From Bermanella sp. WJH001 (GTDB lineage Bacteria > Pseudomonadota > Gammaproteobacteria > Pseudomonadales > Oceanobacteraceae), in NCBI RefSeq assembly GCF_030070105.1, contig NZ_JASJOO010000002.1, positions 1,604,090 through 1,668,089 of the forward strand: a DNA stretch of 64,000 nt, written 5' to 3'. A program made the position numbers and the translations under genes. Positions 56,877 through 64,000 of the stretch are shown here, piece after piece (position 1 is the stretch's first letter; every line of letters begins with the position of its first letter). Below the pieces are notes generated by a model. That model made no database searches and was not told the origin of the DNA. It worked only from the letters and a program-made list of their open reading frames with translations.

Positions 56877-58460
56877 ATGGATTTTCTCTGGATTCTCATC
56901 GCTTTTGCCTGCGGTTTTGCCGCTAAGCAAATGAACCTCCCCCCTCTTATTGGGTATTTATTGGCGGGTTTTGGTATGCATGGCCTTGGGGTTCAACCAC
57001 TAGATAACCTGCAAAGCCTTGCGGATTTAGGCATTACATTAATGCTGTTCACCATCGGCCTAAAAATTAATTTTAAAAGTCTATTCAAACCGACCATCTG
57101 GGCTGGCGCGAGTTTGCATATGTTATCTTGGGTGGTGGTTGGCGCCATATTATTAAAAGGGTTTGCTCTACTGGGCATTCAATATTTAGAGAATTTAGAC
57201 TGGCCTGCCATTGCCCTAATTGCATTTGCATTAAGCTTTTCGAGCACCGTGTGTGTGGTTAAATTGCTTGAAGAAAAAACAGAAATGAAAAACCGCCATG
57301 GCAAATTAGCCGTGGGGATTTTAGTTATGCAAGATATTGTTGCTGTTATTTTCCTAGTAGCGGCAACCGGTAAAATCCCAAGTATTTATGCGCTAGGCCT
57401 AGTGCTGTTATTTCCTGCTAAGTGGTTTCTTGATCGTATTATTGATAAAGCAGGACACGGCGAGTTATTGCCATTAGTAGGCATTGCATTGGCACTTGGG
57501 GGCTATGAATTATTTAATCTTGTGAATTTAAAAGGCGACCTAGGGGCACTTGTATTTGGCTTGCTACTGAGCCAACACAGCAAGGGGCCTGAACTTGCAA
57601 AATCTCTTTATACCTTTAAAGATCTATTTTTAATTGGCTTCTTTTTATCCATCGGTTTTACCGCCTTACCTAGCTTTGACATGATCACCCCACTGGCGGT
57701 TATCAGTTTTATTTTAGTGATCAAAGGGGTCATGTTATTCCATATTTTAGCGGTATTAAGAGCACCTGGTCGCAGTATGTTTTTAGGATCAATGATTCTA
57801 ACCAACTACAGTGAGTTTGGCTTAATTGTCGCGGCCCTATGTGTCAATAATGGCTGGATCGGAAAAGAATGGTTGGTGATTATTGCGTTAGCTGTGAGTA
57901 TATCATTTATTTTTACCAGTATTTTTTATGAGCATGCACATACTGCCTATGCCTACATGAGAACCTGGGTAAAATATTTCGAACGCCCTCAACCCGTCCC
58001 AGAATACCAAGAACAACTTAAACATGCAGAAGTGCTCATCATTGGTATGGGTCGTGTTGGTCGCAGCTCTTACGATGTTTTGCATGAGCGCCTTGGGGAT
58101 AAAGTATGGGGGGTTGAGTCTGACGCAACCAAAGCATTACGTCACAGAGAACTAGGTCGTCACGTGATTATTGGTGACGCTGAAGATGCTGATTTTTGGG
58201 AAACCAGAGAACTAAAACACATTAAGCTCATCATGCTCGCTATGCCCGCCATCACGGATATTCGAGACATCACAACCCAGCTCAAATTAAGCGATTACAC
58301 TGGGCACATCGCCGCCATTGCACGCTATGAAGATGAACGCACCTCACTCATTGAATTTGGTGTCGATAATGTCTTTAACTATTATGTTGAAGCCGGTACT
58401 GGTTTTGCTGAAGAAAGTTTACAGCTACTAGGACTTGGAAATGAATCGGTGACGCCATGA
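56877..58460 (+). CDS. Kef/CPA2-type cation:proton antiporter with RCK domain
   Basis: The 527-residue protein has a twelve-helix CPA2 antiporter domain (about 1-365; LGITLMLFTIGLKINFKSL, ALSFSSTVCVVKLLEE, VGILVMQDIVAVIF). A cytosolic TrkA-N/RCK domain (about 385-500; VLIIGMGRVGRSSYDVL) follows. It probably exchanges K+ or Na+ for protons, gated by nucleotide or redox ligand. Its stop overlaps the LysR start by 4 bases. Its promoter shares 142 bases with fpr. Confidence 0.88.
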   Translation: MDFLWILIAFACGFAAKQMNLPPLIGYLLAGFGMHGLGVQPLDNLQSLADLGITLMLFTIGLKINFKSLFKPTIWAGASLHMLSWVVVGAILLKGFALLGIQYLENLDWPAIALIAFALSFSSTVCVVKLLEEKTEMKNRHGKLAVGILVMQDIVAVIFLVAATGKIPSIYALGLVLLFPAKWFLDRIIDKAGHGELLPLVGIALALGGYELFNLVNLKGDLGALVFGLLLSQHSKGPELAKSLYTFKDLFLIGFFLSIGFTALPSFDMITPLAVISFILVIKGVMLFHILAVLRAPGRSMFLGSMILTNYSEFGLIVAALCVNNGWIGKEWLVIIALAVSISFIFTSIFYEHAHTAYAYMRTWVKYFERPQPVPEYQEQLKHAEVLIIGMGRVGRSSYDVLHERLGDKVWGVESDATKALRHRELGRHVIIGDAEDADFWETRELKHIKLIMLAMPAITDIRDITTQLKLSDYTGHIAAIARYEDERTSLIEFGVDNVFNYYVEAGTGFAEESLQLLGLGNESVTP

Positions 58461-59338
58461 AGTTTAGCCTGCGCCAGCTCGAAGTTTTTTTAGCCACCGC
58501 TCATTATCAAAATATTTCTAAAGCGGCTGACAGCCTAGCCATGAGTCAAAGTGCTGCCAGCTCTGCACTTAAAGAACTGGAGCAACAGTTTGATATTTTA
58601 TTATTCGACCGTGTGGGTAAACGTTTGCAACTCAATGAACAGGGGCGCTTAATTCGTTCACGCACTGAGGCGCTATTAGAACAAGCCAAAGAGTTAGAAC
58701 AAGCCTTGTTACAACACCAAGATGCCGGGAGAGTAAACGTAGGGGCGACCCTCACCATTGGTAACTATTTAGCGGTGAGTATCTTAAGTGACTTACTGCA
58801 AGAGCACCCAGATGCAGAGGTCAACTTAAGTGTGGCCAACACCCAAAACATCATGCAGCAAGTATTAAATTACGATATTGATATCGGCATGATCGAAGGG
58901 GAAATACAGCATGCTGAACTGGATATTATCCCTTGGCGTACAGATGACCTGTGTGTGTTTTGTTCGCCACAACACCCACTTGCTCACAGCAAAAGCTTAA
59001 CCGACGAAGACATTCAGCAATATTCTTGGGTATTAAGAGAAAGTGGTTCTGGCACACGACAAGCCTTTGATCGAGCCATGCATGGTATCTTGTCACAAAT
59101 TCCTATTGCCATTGAATTACAACACACCGAAGCCATTAAGCGCGCCGTTGGGAATGGATTAGGATTAGGTTGTTTATCGCGGATTTCAGTTGAAGATGCG
59201 CTTGAGCGAAAAGAACTTATCGAATTACCGGTGCCACATCGAGATTTCGAGCGTACTCTTTATTTTATTTTGCATAAAAAGAAACACCGCAGCGCCGGTA
59301 TTCAGCGCTGGCTGACCTTTTGTGAAAAAATGGCCTGA
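58457..59338 (+). CDS. LysR-family regulator, FinR/YeiE-like
   Basis: This 293-residue LTTR has an N-terminal HTH (ISKAADSLAMSQSAASSAL, about residues 20-38) and a CbbR/CysB-type effector domain with VGATLTIGNYL and RESGSGTRQAFD. Translational coupling to the antiporter (ATGA) and closeness to fpr make it a candidate FinR-like activator of fpr. Its last 37 bases overlap the 3' end of the convergent histidine kinase gene. Confidence 0.88.
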   Translation: MKFSLRQLEVFLATAHYQNISKAADSLAMSQSAASSALKELEQQFDILLFDRVGKRLQLNEQGRLIRSRTEALLEQAKELEQALLQHQDAGRVNVGATLTIGNYLAVSILSDLLQEHPDAEVNLSVANTQNIMQQVLNYDIDIGMIEGEIQHAELDIIPWRTDDLCVFCSPQHPLAHSKSLTDEDIQQYSWVLRESGSGTRQAFDRAMHGILSQIPIAIELQHTEAIKRAVGNGLGLGCLSRISVEDALERKELIELPVPHRDFERTLYFILHKKKHRSAGIQRWLTFCEKMA

Positions 59339-60633
59339 TCATCTAATAACTTAGGCAATGTTATCTGCCATATTGTGCCTTGCTGTGATGGTAATAAACA
59401 AATCTCGCCGCCTAGCTTACATGTCACTAAATTATGTACGATGTTCATTCCCAGGCCTGTACTGCCATGGTTACGCTTGGTGGTGACAAATGGCTCATAG
59501 ATACTATCGCGAATGCTTTCATCAATGCCTACGCCATTATCTTTTACCTCAATAATAACCCTGTCACCCTTTTCACAGGCGTCGATAACAATCAATGGAT
59601 GATCTATATCTGTAAATGCATGCACACTGGCATTCATAATTAAATTGTTAAGTACTTGAGATAAATCACTGCCAAACGTAATAATTTTAATGGTGCTTGG
59701 AATGTTACTCTGCACTTGAATATTGTTTCGCTCAAATTCAGCACTCAAGGGCGTGAGTAAATGCTGCATAAACTGATTTAATTGATGTTCGTATAAATTG
59801 CCATCAATTCGATCGACCGCTGCAAATTTAAAATTATTCACAAGATCAATCGCACGTTCTAAATTTAATTCAATCGCCGTACTTGCTTCTTCTGATTTTT
59901 CAATAAAAACTTTCATACCAGAAAGTGTCAAAGATTGCGTTTCAAAGGTTTGTGCTAGTTGTTTTAATAAATCCCTTTGAAAGCTGGTGCTGGTCTTAAC
60001 CAACCCAAGGGGCGTATTAATTTCGTGGGCAACCCCTGCTACCACCCCACCTAATGAAGCGAGCTTTTCTTGGTGTATTAACTGCTTTTGAGTGAGCTTT
60101 AACTGAGTCAGTGCATCCTCTAAATGCTGAGTACGTTGTGATACTTTTTCTTCTAAAGCTTGCGCATATTCCATACGATCTATTTCAGCTGCAATGCGCC
60201 CACTAAATACTTGAAAGACCGTTTGGATAAACTCTGGGTTTTCAATCGGTTTTTTATACAGAGCAACGGTTAACCCCATGACATGACCATTAGCATCGTG
60301 CAAAGGTGTACCGATATAACCTTCTATTCCCATATCAATCAGCAACTGATCATTTGGGAATAAGCGCGTGATTTCATCTGGGTACATACAAACACTGTTG
60401 TCAGCCACATTGGCACATGGCGTATGCTCGAGACTGTATTCCATGTTATCCACAATTTCATCACCTGCCGCCAGGGCAATGGTACGACTCACATAGGCAT
60501 CAATATCAAGACGGGCAATAAAGGTGAAGTCCGCCCCAATTACCTGATGCATCTTTAAGGTAATTGTTTCAAAGAAGGATTTACCATAATTATTGGAGAC
60601 GCCTTCAATAATCTCTCTTAAGATCGATTCCAT
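59302..60633 (-). CDS. GAF-domain histidine kinase
   Basis: The 443-residue cytosolic sensor kinase has a GAF domain (about 15-165; GIEGYIGTPLHD...GHVMGLTVALY), a coiled-coil linker, a HisKA domain with phospho-His in VAHEINTPLG (about 203), and a HATPase domain with NLIMNASVHAF, VKDNGVGID and GSTGLGMNIVHNL. No receiver domain and no response regulator gene adjacent, so its partner is elsewhere. The ATG at 60633 is preceded by GAGAG; a start 15 codons earlier lacks support. It overlaps the convergent LysR gene by 37 bases. Confidence 0.88.
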   Translation of the reverse strand: MESILREIIEGVSNNYGKSFFETITLKMHQVIGADFTFIARLDIDAYVSRTIALAAGDEIVDNMEYSLEHTPCANVADNSVCMYPDEITRLFPNDQLLIDMGIEGYIGTPLHDANGHVMGLTVALYKKPIENPEFIQTVFQVFSGRIAAEIDRMEYAQALEEKVSQRTQHLEDALTQLKLTQKQLIHQEKLASLGGVVAGVAHEINTPLGLVKTSTSFQRDLLKQLAQTFETQSLTLSGMKVFIEKSEEASTAIELNLERAIDLVNNFKFAAVDRIDGNLYEHQLNQFMQHLLTPLSAEFERNNIQVQSNIPSTIKIITFGSDLSQVLNNLIMNASVHAFTDIDHPLIVIDACEKGDRVIIEVKDNGVGIDESIRDSIYEPFVTTKRNHGSTGLGMNIVHNLVTCKLGGEICLLPSQQGTIWQITLPKLLDDQAIFSQKVSQR

Positions 60634-60774
60634 AACCGACTCTCTCACGCAGACAATCTTAATAGTATAGACCAGCAAGCCAATCAGCCCAGTATCGAAC
60701 GGGATATCCCCCGTCTTTTGTAGAGTATCGTCAATATTCAGGTAAACTTAGTTTTATTTATTCGAAAGATGCCC

Positions 60775-61326
60775 ATGTCAAAGCAAGATAGTTCTGTTCA
60801 ACATCAAATCGATCAATGGCTTGATCATGTCGTAATTGGTTTAAATCTTTGCCCGTTTGCAGCAAAACCTAAGCGTTTAAACCAAATACATGTGGATATT
60901 TTTAATGGCACAGATGAAGCCGAACTGGATCGCGCCTTTTTGAAGGCTCTTGATGAGCTGCAAAGTATGCCCCCTGAGCACAGAGAGACCACACTACTGG
61001 TTATACCAAACACTCTGCAAAGTTTTGAAGATTACATGCTCTACTTGCAACAAGCACAATGGTTATTGCAAAGAGCTGGCCTAGAGGGCACCTTGCAAAT
61101 CGCAAGCTTTCATCCCCATTATCAATTTGATGGTACCGAGCCATCCGATAAAGAAAACTTAACTAATCGATCACCTTATCCCATCTTACATTTAATCAGA
61201 GAGGATTCCTTAGCCGAAGTATTAGCAAAGTACCCAGACCCTGAATCGATTCCGCAAAATAATATTGATCGTGTAGAAAGTTTAACTAACCAAGAGATTT
61301 CTGTCCTTTTTCCACATATAAAATAA
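60775..61326 (+). CDS. DUF1415 family protein
   Basis: The 183-residue cytosolic protein matches DUF1415: IDQWLDHVVIGLNLCPFAAK at the N-terminus, ETTLLVIPNTLQSFEDYM, QIASFHPHYQFDGTEP and NRSPYPILHLIRE. Function unknown. The ATG at 60775 has GAAAG 6 bases upstream; the ATG two codons earlier has it too close. Confidence 0.85.
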   Translation: MSKQDSSVQHQIDQWLDHVVIGLNLCPFAAKPKRLNQIHVDIFNGTDEAELDRAFLKALDELQSMPPEHRETTLLVIPNTLQSFEDYMLYLQQAQWLLQRAGLEGTLQIASFHPHYQFDGTEPSDKENLTNRSPYPILHLIREDSLAEVLAKYPDPESIPQNNIDRVESLTNQEISVLFPHIK

Positions 61327-61440
61327 GCAAAATGCACGCACTCACAAATTGATACATTAATACCATTTTAAATATTTATGAAATGGTATAAAAATAGGGT
61401 TTTAAACTACACTACAAAGATAATGGTCAGTTAAAACACT

Positions 61441-62562
61441 ATGGATAGCCACCTTTTAAAGCGTACCGACATGGACTTTTTAAGCCGATCATTTCCCGGC
61501 TTATTTGTGTACGCCACGGTTTGGCCTTTATTAGCGTTTGGCGGTGACTTTTTTAGCCTCGACTATAACCTGGCTATTACGTTTACCTGTTTGTTTATTG
61601 GCATCAGCATCGTGCGTGTTATACACGCCTATTCCACACCTTATTTTTATCCAACATCACCCAATCTATGGCGCTTTATTTTATTTGGCTTAGCCTTTTC
61701 ACACGCGCTCACGTTATCCGCTATACAGGTGTACCTAATTGTCGTCGACCAACATTTTAATATGGTCATACTCACTGCCCTCGTTGTGGTTGGTTTGGTC
61801 AGTGGCGCCGCATCCAGCTTGGCCCCTAAATTAGTTTTTACCCAATGTTATATTGCCATTATTTTAGCGCCTACCATGCTGGTCTGTTTTTTTAGTCAAC
61901 ACTACAGCTTTTTAGCGCCCTTATTTTTAGTCATGTGGATATATTATTTTTTAATGTGCCGTCGTTACTACAAAGAGTACTCCCGTGCATTTCATATTGA
62001 GAGCAAGCTAAAAGAAAACCAAATTAAATTAGAAGCATTAAATCAAACCGATACATTAACCGGTATTTATAATCGTCAGTTTTTTGATAATGCCTTAGAT
62101 TTACAGTGGGACTTGGCATCACGCTCACAATCTAGCTTATCTATTTTATTTTTAGATTTAGATTTTTTTAAAAAAGTAAATGACGAATTTGGGCACATCA
62201 TTGGCGACAAAGCTTTGTGCCATGCGGCCACTATATTTCAAGACACTGCCAAACGAAAAAGTGACATGGTCGCACGTTATGGCGGAGAAGAGTTTGCCAT
62301 CATATTACCCAGTACTCAGCATGACATTGCAAAAGAACTGGCAGAAAGCATAAGAATACAAATAGAAAAAACCCCGCTTATATACGGGGAAATAACCGTA
62401 AATCTTACGGTGAGCATTGGTATAAATTGCATCATCCCTAATAACCAAATACATTGTATTCAGTTTTTAGATCAGGTTGATAAAGCCTTGTATGAAGCCA
62501 AGCGAAATGGGCGCAACCGTGTCGTTAGCTATCTTGATATTCAGCACCCAGAAAAAACCTAA
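61441..62562 (+). CDS. Membrane diguanylate cyclase (GGDEF)
   Basis: The 373-residue protein has about six N-terminal membrane helices (about residues 18-175), a short coiled coil, and a GGDEF domain (about 205-365) with active site YGGEEFAI near residue 281, so it should make c-di-GMP. The substrate-binding DLDFFKKVND and the late NGRNRV motif are also present. The membrane part is not a type I recognise with certainty (MASE-like sensing domain). It stops 2 bases from the convergent cNMP-binding gene. Confidence 0.9.
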   Translation: MDSHLLKRTDMDFLSRSFPGLFVYATVWPLLAFGGDFFSLDYNLAITFTCLFIGISIVRVIHAYSTPYFYPTSPNLWRFILFGLAFSHALTLSAIQVYLIVVDQHFNMVILTALVVVGLVSGAASSLAPKLVFTQCYIAIILAPTMLVCFFSQHYSFLAPLFLVMWIYYFLMCRRYYKEYSRAFHIESKLKENQIKLEALNQTDTLTGIYNRQFFDNALDLQWDLASRSQSSLSILFLDLDFFKKVNDEFGHIIGDKALCHAATIFQDTAKRKSDMVARYGGEEFAIILPSTQHDIAKELAESIRIQIEKTPLIYGEITVNLTVSIGINCIIPNNQIHCIQFLDQVDKALYEAKRNGRNRVVSYLDIQHPEKT

Positions 62563-62564
62563 CC

Positions 62565-63212
62565 TCAAATTTCTGATAGGATGTTTTTTCTATGAACCTT
62601 CTTTGCATCGTTCCATTCACATAGCAACTCGGCTAATAAACGTGATTGCTCATGCAAGGCCATCAACTCTTCTTTATCACCCTTCTCACCTTTATAAATG
62701 GGTAATTTGAGCAGTTTTTTATTTAGCGGGTTTTCAGGATCTTGCATTTTGTTTAACTCAAGATTCCAGCGAATATTATGCAGCATCATACGGTAAGCAA
62801 TTAACTTCGTTTCCATTGAAAATAAACTAAAGTCTTCTACCTCACGAAAATATTTGAAATCAATCCCTAGCAATACCACATCGGTTTCAGCCTTAACGGT
62901 GGCACTGCGTCCACGTCCCGTCACCATGGATAGGGCACCAAACACTTCACCCGGATTAATGATATTTAAACTGTCACCATCGTCTTCACTAAAAACAGAC
63001 ATTTGTCCTTTTAGTAGAAAATACAATACCTGATCTTGATTACCTTTTTGTAAGACAGTCTCACCTGCTTGTGCTTGTACAAACTCACTCACACTTAATA
63101 ACAAATCAAACTGGCTAGGGTTTACCTGCACAATATCTTTAAAAAAGGTCACGCTGCGCACTAATCGCTGTAACGCCTCTGTGCTGTACTCAATCTTGCT
63201 TAGCTTTTGCAT
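62565..63212 (-). CDS. Cyclic-nucleotide-binding-fold protein without DNA-binding domain
   Basis: The 215-residue protein has a Crp-like cNMP-binding beta roll (about 20-135) and a helical C-terminus with no HTH. In the phosphate-binding cassette, PGEVFGALSMVTGRGRSATV keeps the Arg-Ser but has Ala where the invariant Glu (GEL/GEI) normally binds the ribose. Binding of classical cAMP may therefore be lost or altered. AGGG lies 7 bases before the ATG. It is convergent with the diguanylate cyclase gene. Confidence 0.75.
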   Translation of the reverse strand: MQKLSKIEYSTEALQRLVRSVTFFKDIVQVNPSQFDLLLSVSEFVQAQAGETVLQKGNQDQVLYFLLKGQMSVFSEDDGDSLNIINPGEVFGALSMVTGRGRSATVKAETDVVLLGIDFKYFREVEDFSLFSMETKLIAYRMMLHNIRWNLELNKMQDPENPLNKKLLKLPIYKGEKGDKEELMALHEQSRLLAELLCEWNDAKKVHRKNILSEI

Positions 63213-63540
63213 CCTAGAACCCTACAACAACCAATCTAGTCAAATCACTGAAACTCATACTAAAACTCATACTACCAGTAAATTTTGACAGGCCGCAAAA
63301 GAAATATCGAAATTGCGAACCCTTGTCATTTTTTACTATAAAATCAAATAGATACGGCTAATTTAACGCTAAACAGTCTGACAAAATACACCCAAATAGG
63401 TGATAACGAGCGACTAACAGGCTTATCAAGTCGCCCTAACCAGCACTGTGGAGCAAGGTGAATGGGCACTGATAGCACCATGTTTGTTAGGTGAGATATG
63501 AGGAAAACTGTAAGTCATTGAAAAAAATCATAAAACTCGC
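63213..63540. other. Intergenic region upstream of tRNA-Met
   Basis: No gene seen. A perfect 12-bp tandem duplication (AAACTCATACTA twice, 63251-63274) lies in the upstream region of the cNMP-binding gene. Several short frames exist but none has a ribosome site and length worth calling. Confidence 0.4.
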
Positions 63541-63569
63541 TTGACACATACCGCTCAAATCGTAATAAT
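63541..63569 (+). promoter_or_regulatory. Stable-RNA-type promoter of tRNA-Met
   Basis: TTGACA at 63541-63546 and TAATAAT at 63563-63569 (16-17-base spacer), followed by a GC-rich discriminator (GCGCGCC). The GC-rich discriminator is typical of promoters under stringent control by ppGpp. Confidence 0.75.
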
Positions 63570-63584
63570 GCGCGCCGTTTCAAA

Positions 63585-63661
63585 GGCAACATAGCTCAGT
63601 TGGTTAGAGCACATCACTCATAATGATGGGGTCCCAGGTTCAAATCCCGGTGTTGCCACCA
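63585..63661 (+). tRNA. tRNA-Met, elongator (anticodon CAT)
   Basis: A 77-nt cloverleaf with acceptor GGCAACA/TGTTGCC, discriminator A and encoded CCA; anticodon arm CATCA-CTCATAA-TGATG. The close match in arms to the E. coli elongator tRNA-Met favours Met over the CAT-anticodon Ile isoacceptor. Followed directly by a terminator and a repeat array carrying its 3' tail. Confidence 0.92.
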
Positions 63662-64000
63662 AATTCTAAAAACCCGCTAAATAGAAATATTTAGCGGGTT
63701 TTTGCTTTTAGGGACCAGTCCCAGCTTCACTGCTTCATATCTGGCGGTGTTGCCACCAGATTCAAAAAAACCCTTAGTCGAAAGATTAAGCGAGGTTTTT
63801 GCTTTTGGGACCTGCTCCCAGGTTCGCTAAGTTAAAGATCAGCGGTGTTGCCACCATATTCAAAAAATCGTTAAGTCGAAAGATTAAGCGAGGTTTTTGC
63901 TTTTGGGACCTGCTCCCAGGTTCGCTAAGTTAAAGATCAGCGGTGTTGCCACCATATTCAAAAAATCGTTAAGTCGAAAGATTAAGCGAGGTTTTTGCTT
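63662..64000 (+). repeat. About 98-bp tandem repeats each ending in the tRNA-Met 3' tail
   Basis: Units at 63662-63758 (97 bp), 63759-63856 (98), 63857-63954 (98) and a partial one from 63955 to the edge. Each full unit ends with CGGTGTTGCCACCA, the acceptor end of tRNA-Met, preceded by a T-arm-like TCCCAGnTTC. Units 2 and 3 are nearly identical, differing only in about their first 18 bases; unit 1 has diverged. The 46 visible bases of unit 4 match unit 3 exactly. Every unit starts with an A-rich stretch, a hairpin and a T-run. The organisation recalls the tRNA-Tyr-derived repeats of the E. coli tyrT operon (rtT RNA). Confidence 0.92.
63671..63703 (+). terminator. Terminator after tRNA-Met (first repeat unit)
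   Basis: AACCCGCTAAATA-GAAA-TATTTAGCGGGTT, a perfect 13-bp stem followed by TTT. The same position in later units holds weaker versions of the hairpin around a GAAA loop. Confidence 0.85.

Noticed and set aside
63646..63954. Repeated tRNA 3' ends read as attachment sites (attL/attR) of an integrated element
   Set aside because: The copies are only about 98 bp apart in a regular tandem array, with no integrase or cargo between them.

Overview
The window looks like chromosomal DNA of a marine, heterotrophic gammaproteobacterium of the Oceanospirillales/Pseudomonadales type. This is an inference from protein families and gene order: the hemA-prfA-prmC / TPR-lolB / ispE-tRNA-Gln-prs-rplY-pth-ychF neighbourhood, MksBEF, and fpr with a neighbouring LysR regulator. 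The species cannot be named from sequence alone. The DNA is moderately AT-rich. Genes are densely packed, often with ATGA or TAATG overlaps. I saw no insertion sequence, prophage, integrase, rRNA or CRISPR array.

Layout. 1-3.7 kb: the MksB(partial)-MksE-MksF SMC complex on the minus strand. 3.8-8.7 kb: a small CbiX-type chelatase, two minor membrane or secreted proteins, trpD-trpC and an allantoinase-like deacetylase. 8.8-19.1 kb: a MoxR-DUF58-transglutaminase operon, a ferritin-like predicted hydrolase, a DJ-1 protein with a divergent LysR regulator, then a formate/nitrite transporter, cyanase and PP2C-kinase group. 19.4-24.1 kb: a deletion scar joining a truncated GST gene to the back half of a hybrid histidine kinase, then trpE-ion channel-trpG. 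24.4-28.4 kb: small unknown proteins and a large DUF6351 protein. 28.4-34.1 kb: prmC-prfA-hemA, divergent from a TPR protein and lolB. 34.2-42.8 kb: a secreted protein with two TonB-C domains and a complete choline-to-glycine-betaine operon (betI-betB-betA-choX-choW-choV). These separate lolB from ispE. 43.1-47.6 kb: ispE, tRNA-Gln, prs, rplY, pth, ychF. 47.7-50.5 kb: a secreted vanadium-haloperoxidase-type protein and a quinone oxidoreductase. 50.5-63.2 kb: a signalling-rich stretch with a PTS-EIIC/EAL fusion, a PAS-GGDEF-EAL protein, a GAF histidine kinase, a membrane GGDEF protein and a cNMP-binding-fold protein. It also holds fpr with a divergent Kef-type antiporter and LysR regulator. 63.6 kb to the end: tRNA-Met followed by about 98-bp tandem repeats that each end in a copy of the tRNA 3' tail.

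How the genes work together. trpE, trpG, trpD and trpC supply tryptophan synthesis from two separate units. The bet/cho operon imports choline and oxidises it to glycine betaine for osmoprotection, and a perfect palindrome before betI is a good candidate operator. The transporter-cyanase-kinase group suggests use of nitrite or cyanate as nitrogen source. fpr, the antiporter and the LysR regulator look like a redox/ion stress unit. Three cyclic-di-GMP enzymes within 12 kb point to heavy second-messenger control.

The most unusual items are the tRNA-tail repeat array at the right edge, the sugar-transporter-EAL fusion, the acidic-filter voltage-gated channel between trpE and trpG, the GST/histidine-kinase scar, and the chalcone-isomerase-like protein carrying two TonB C-terminal domains.
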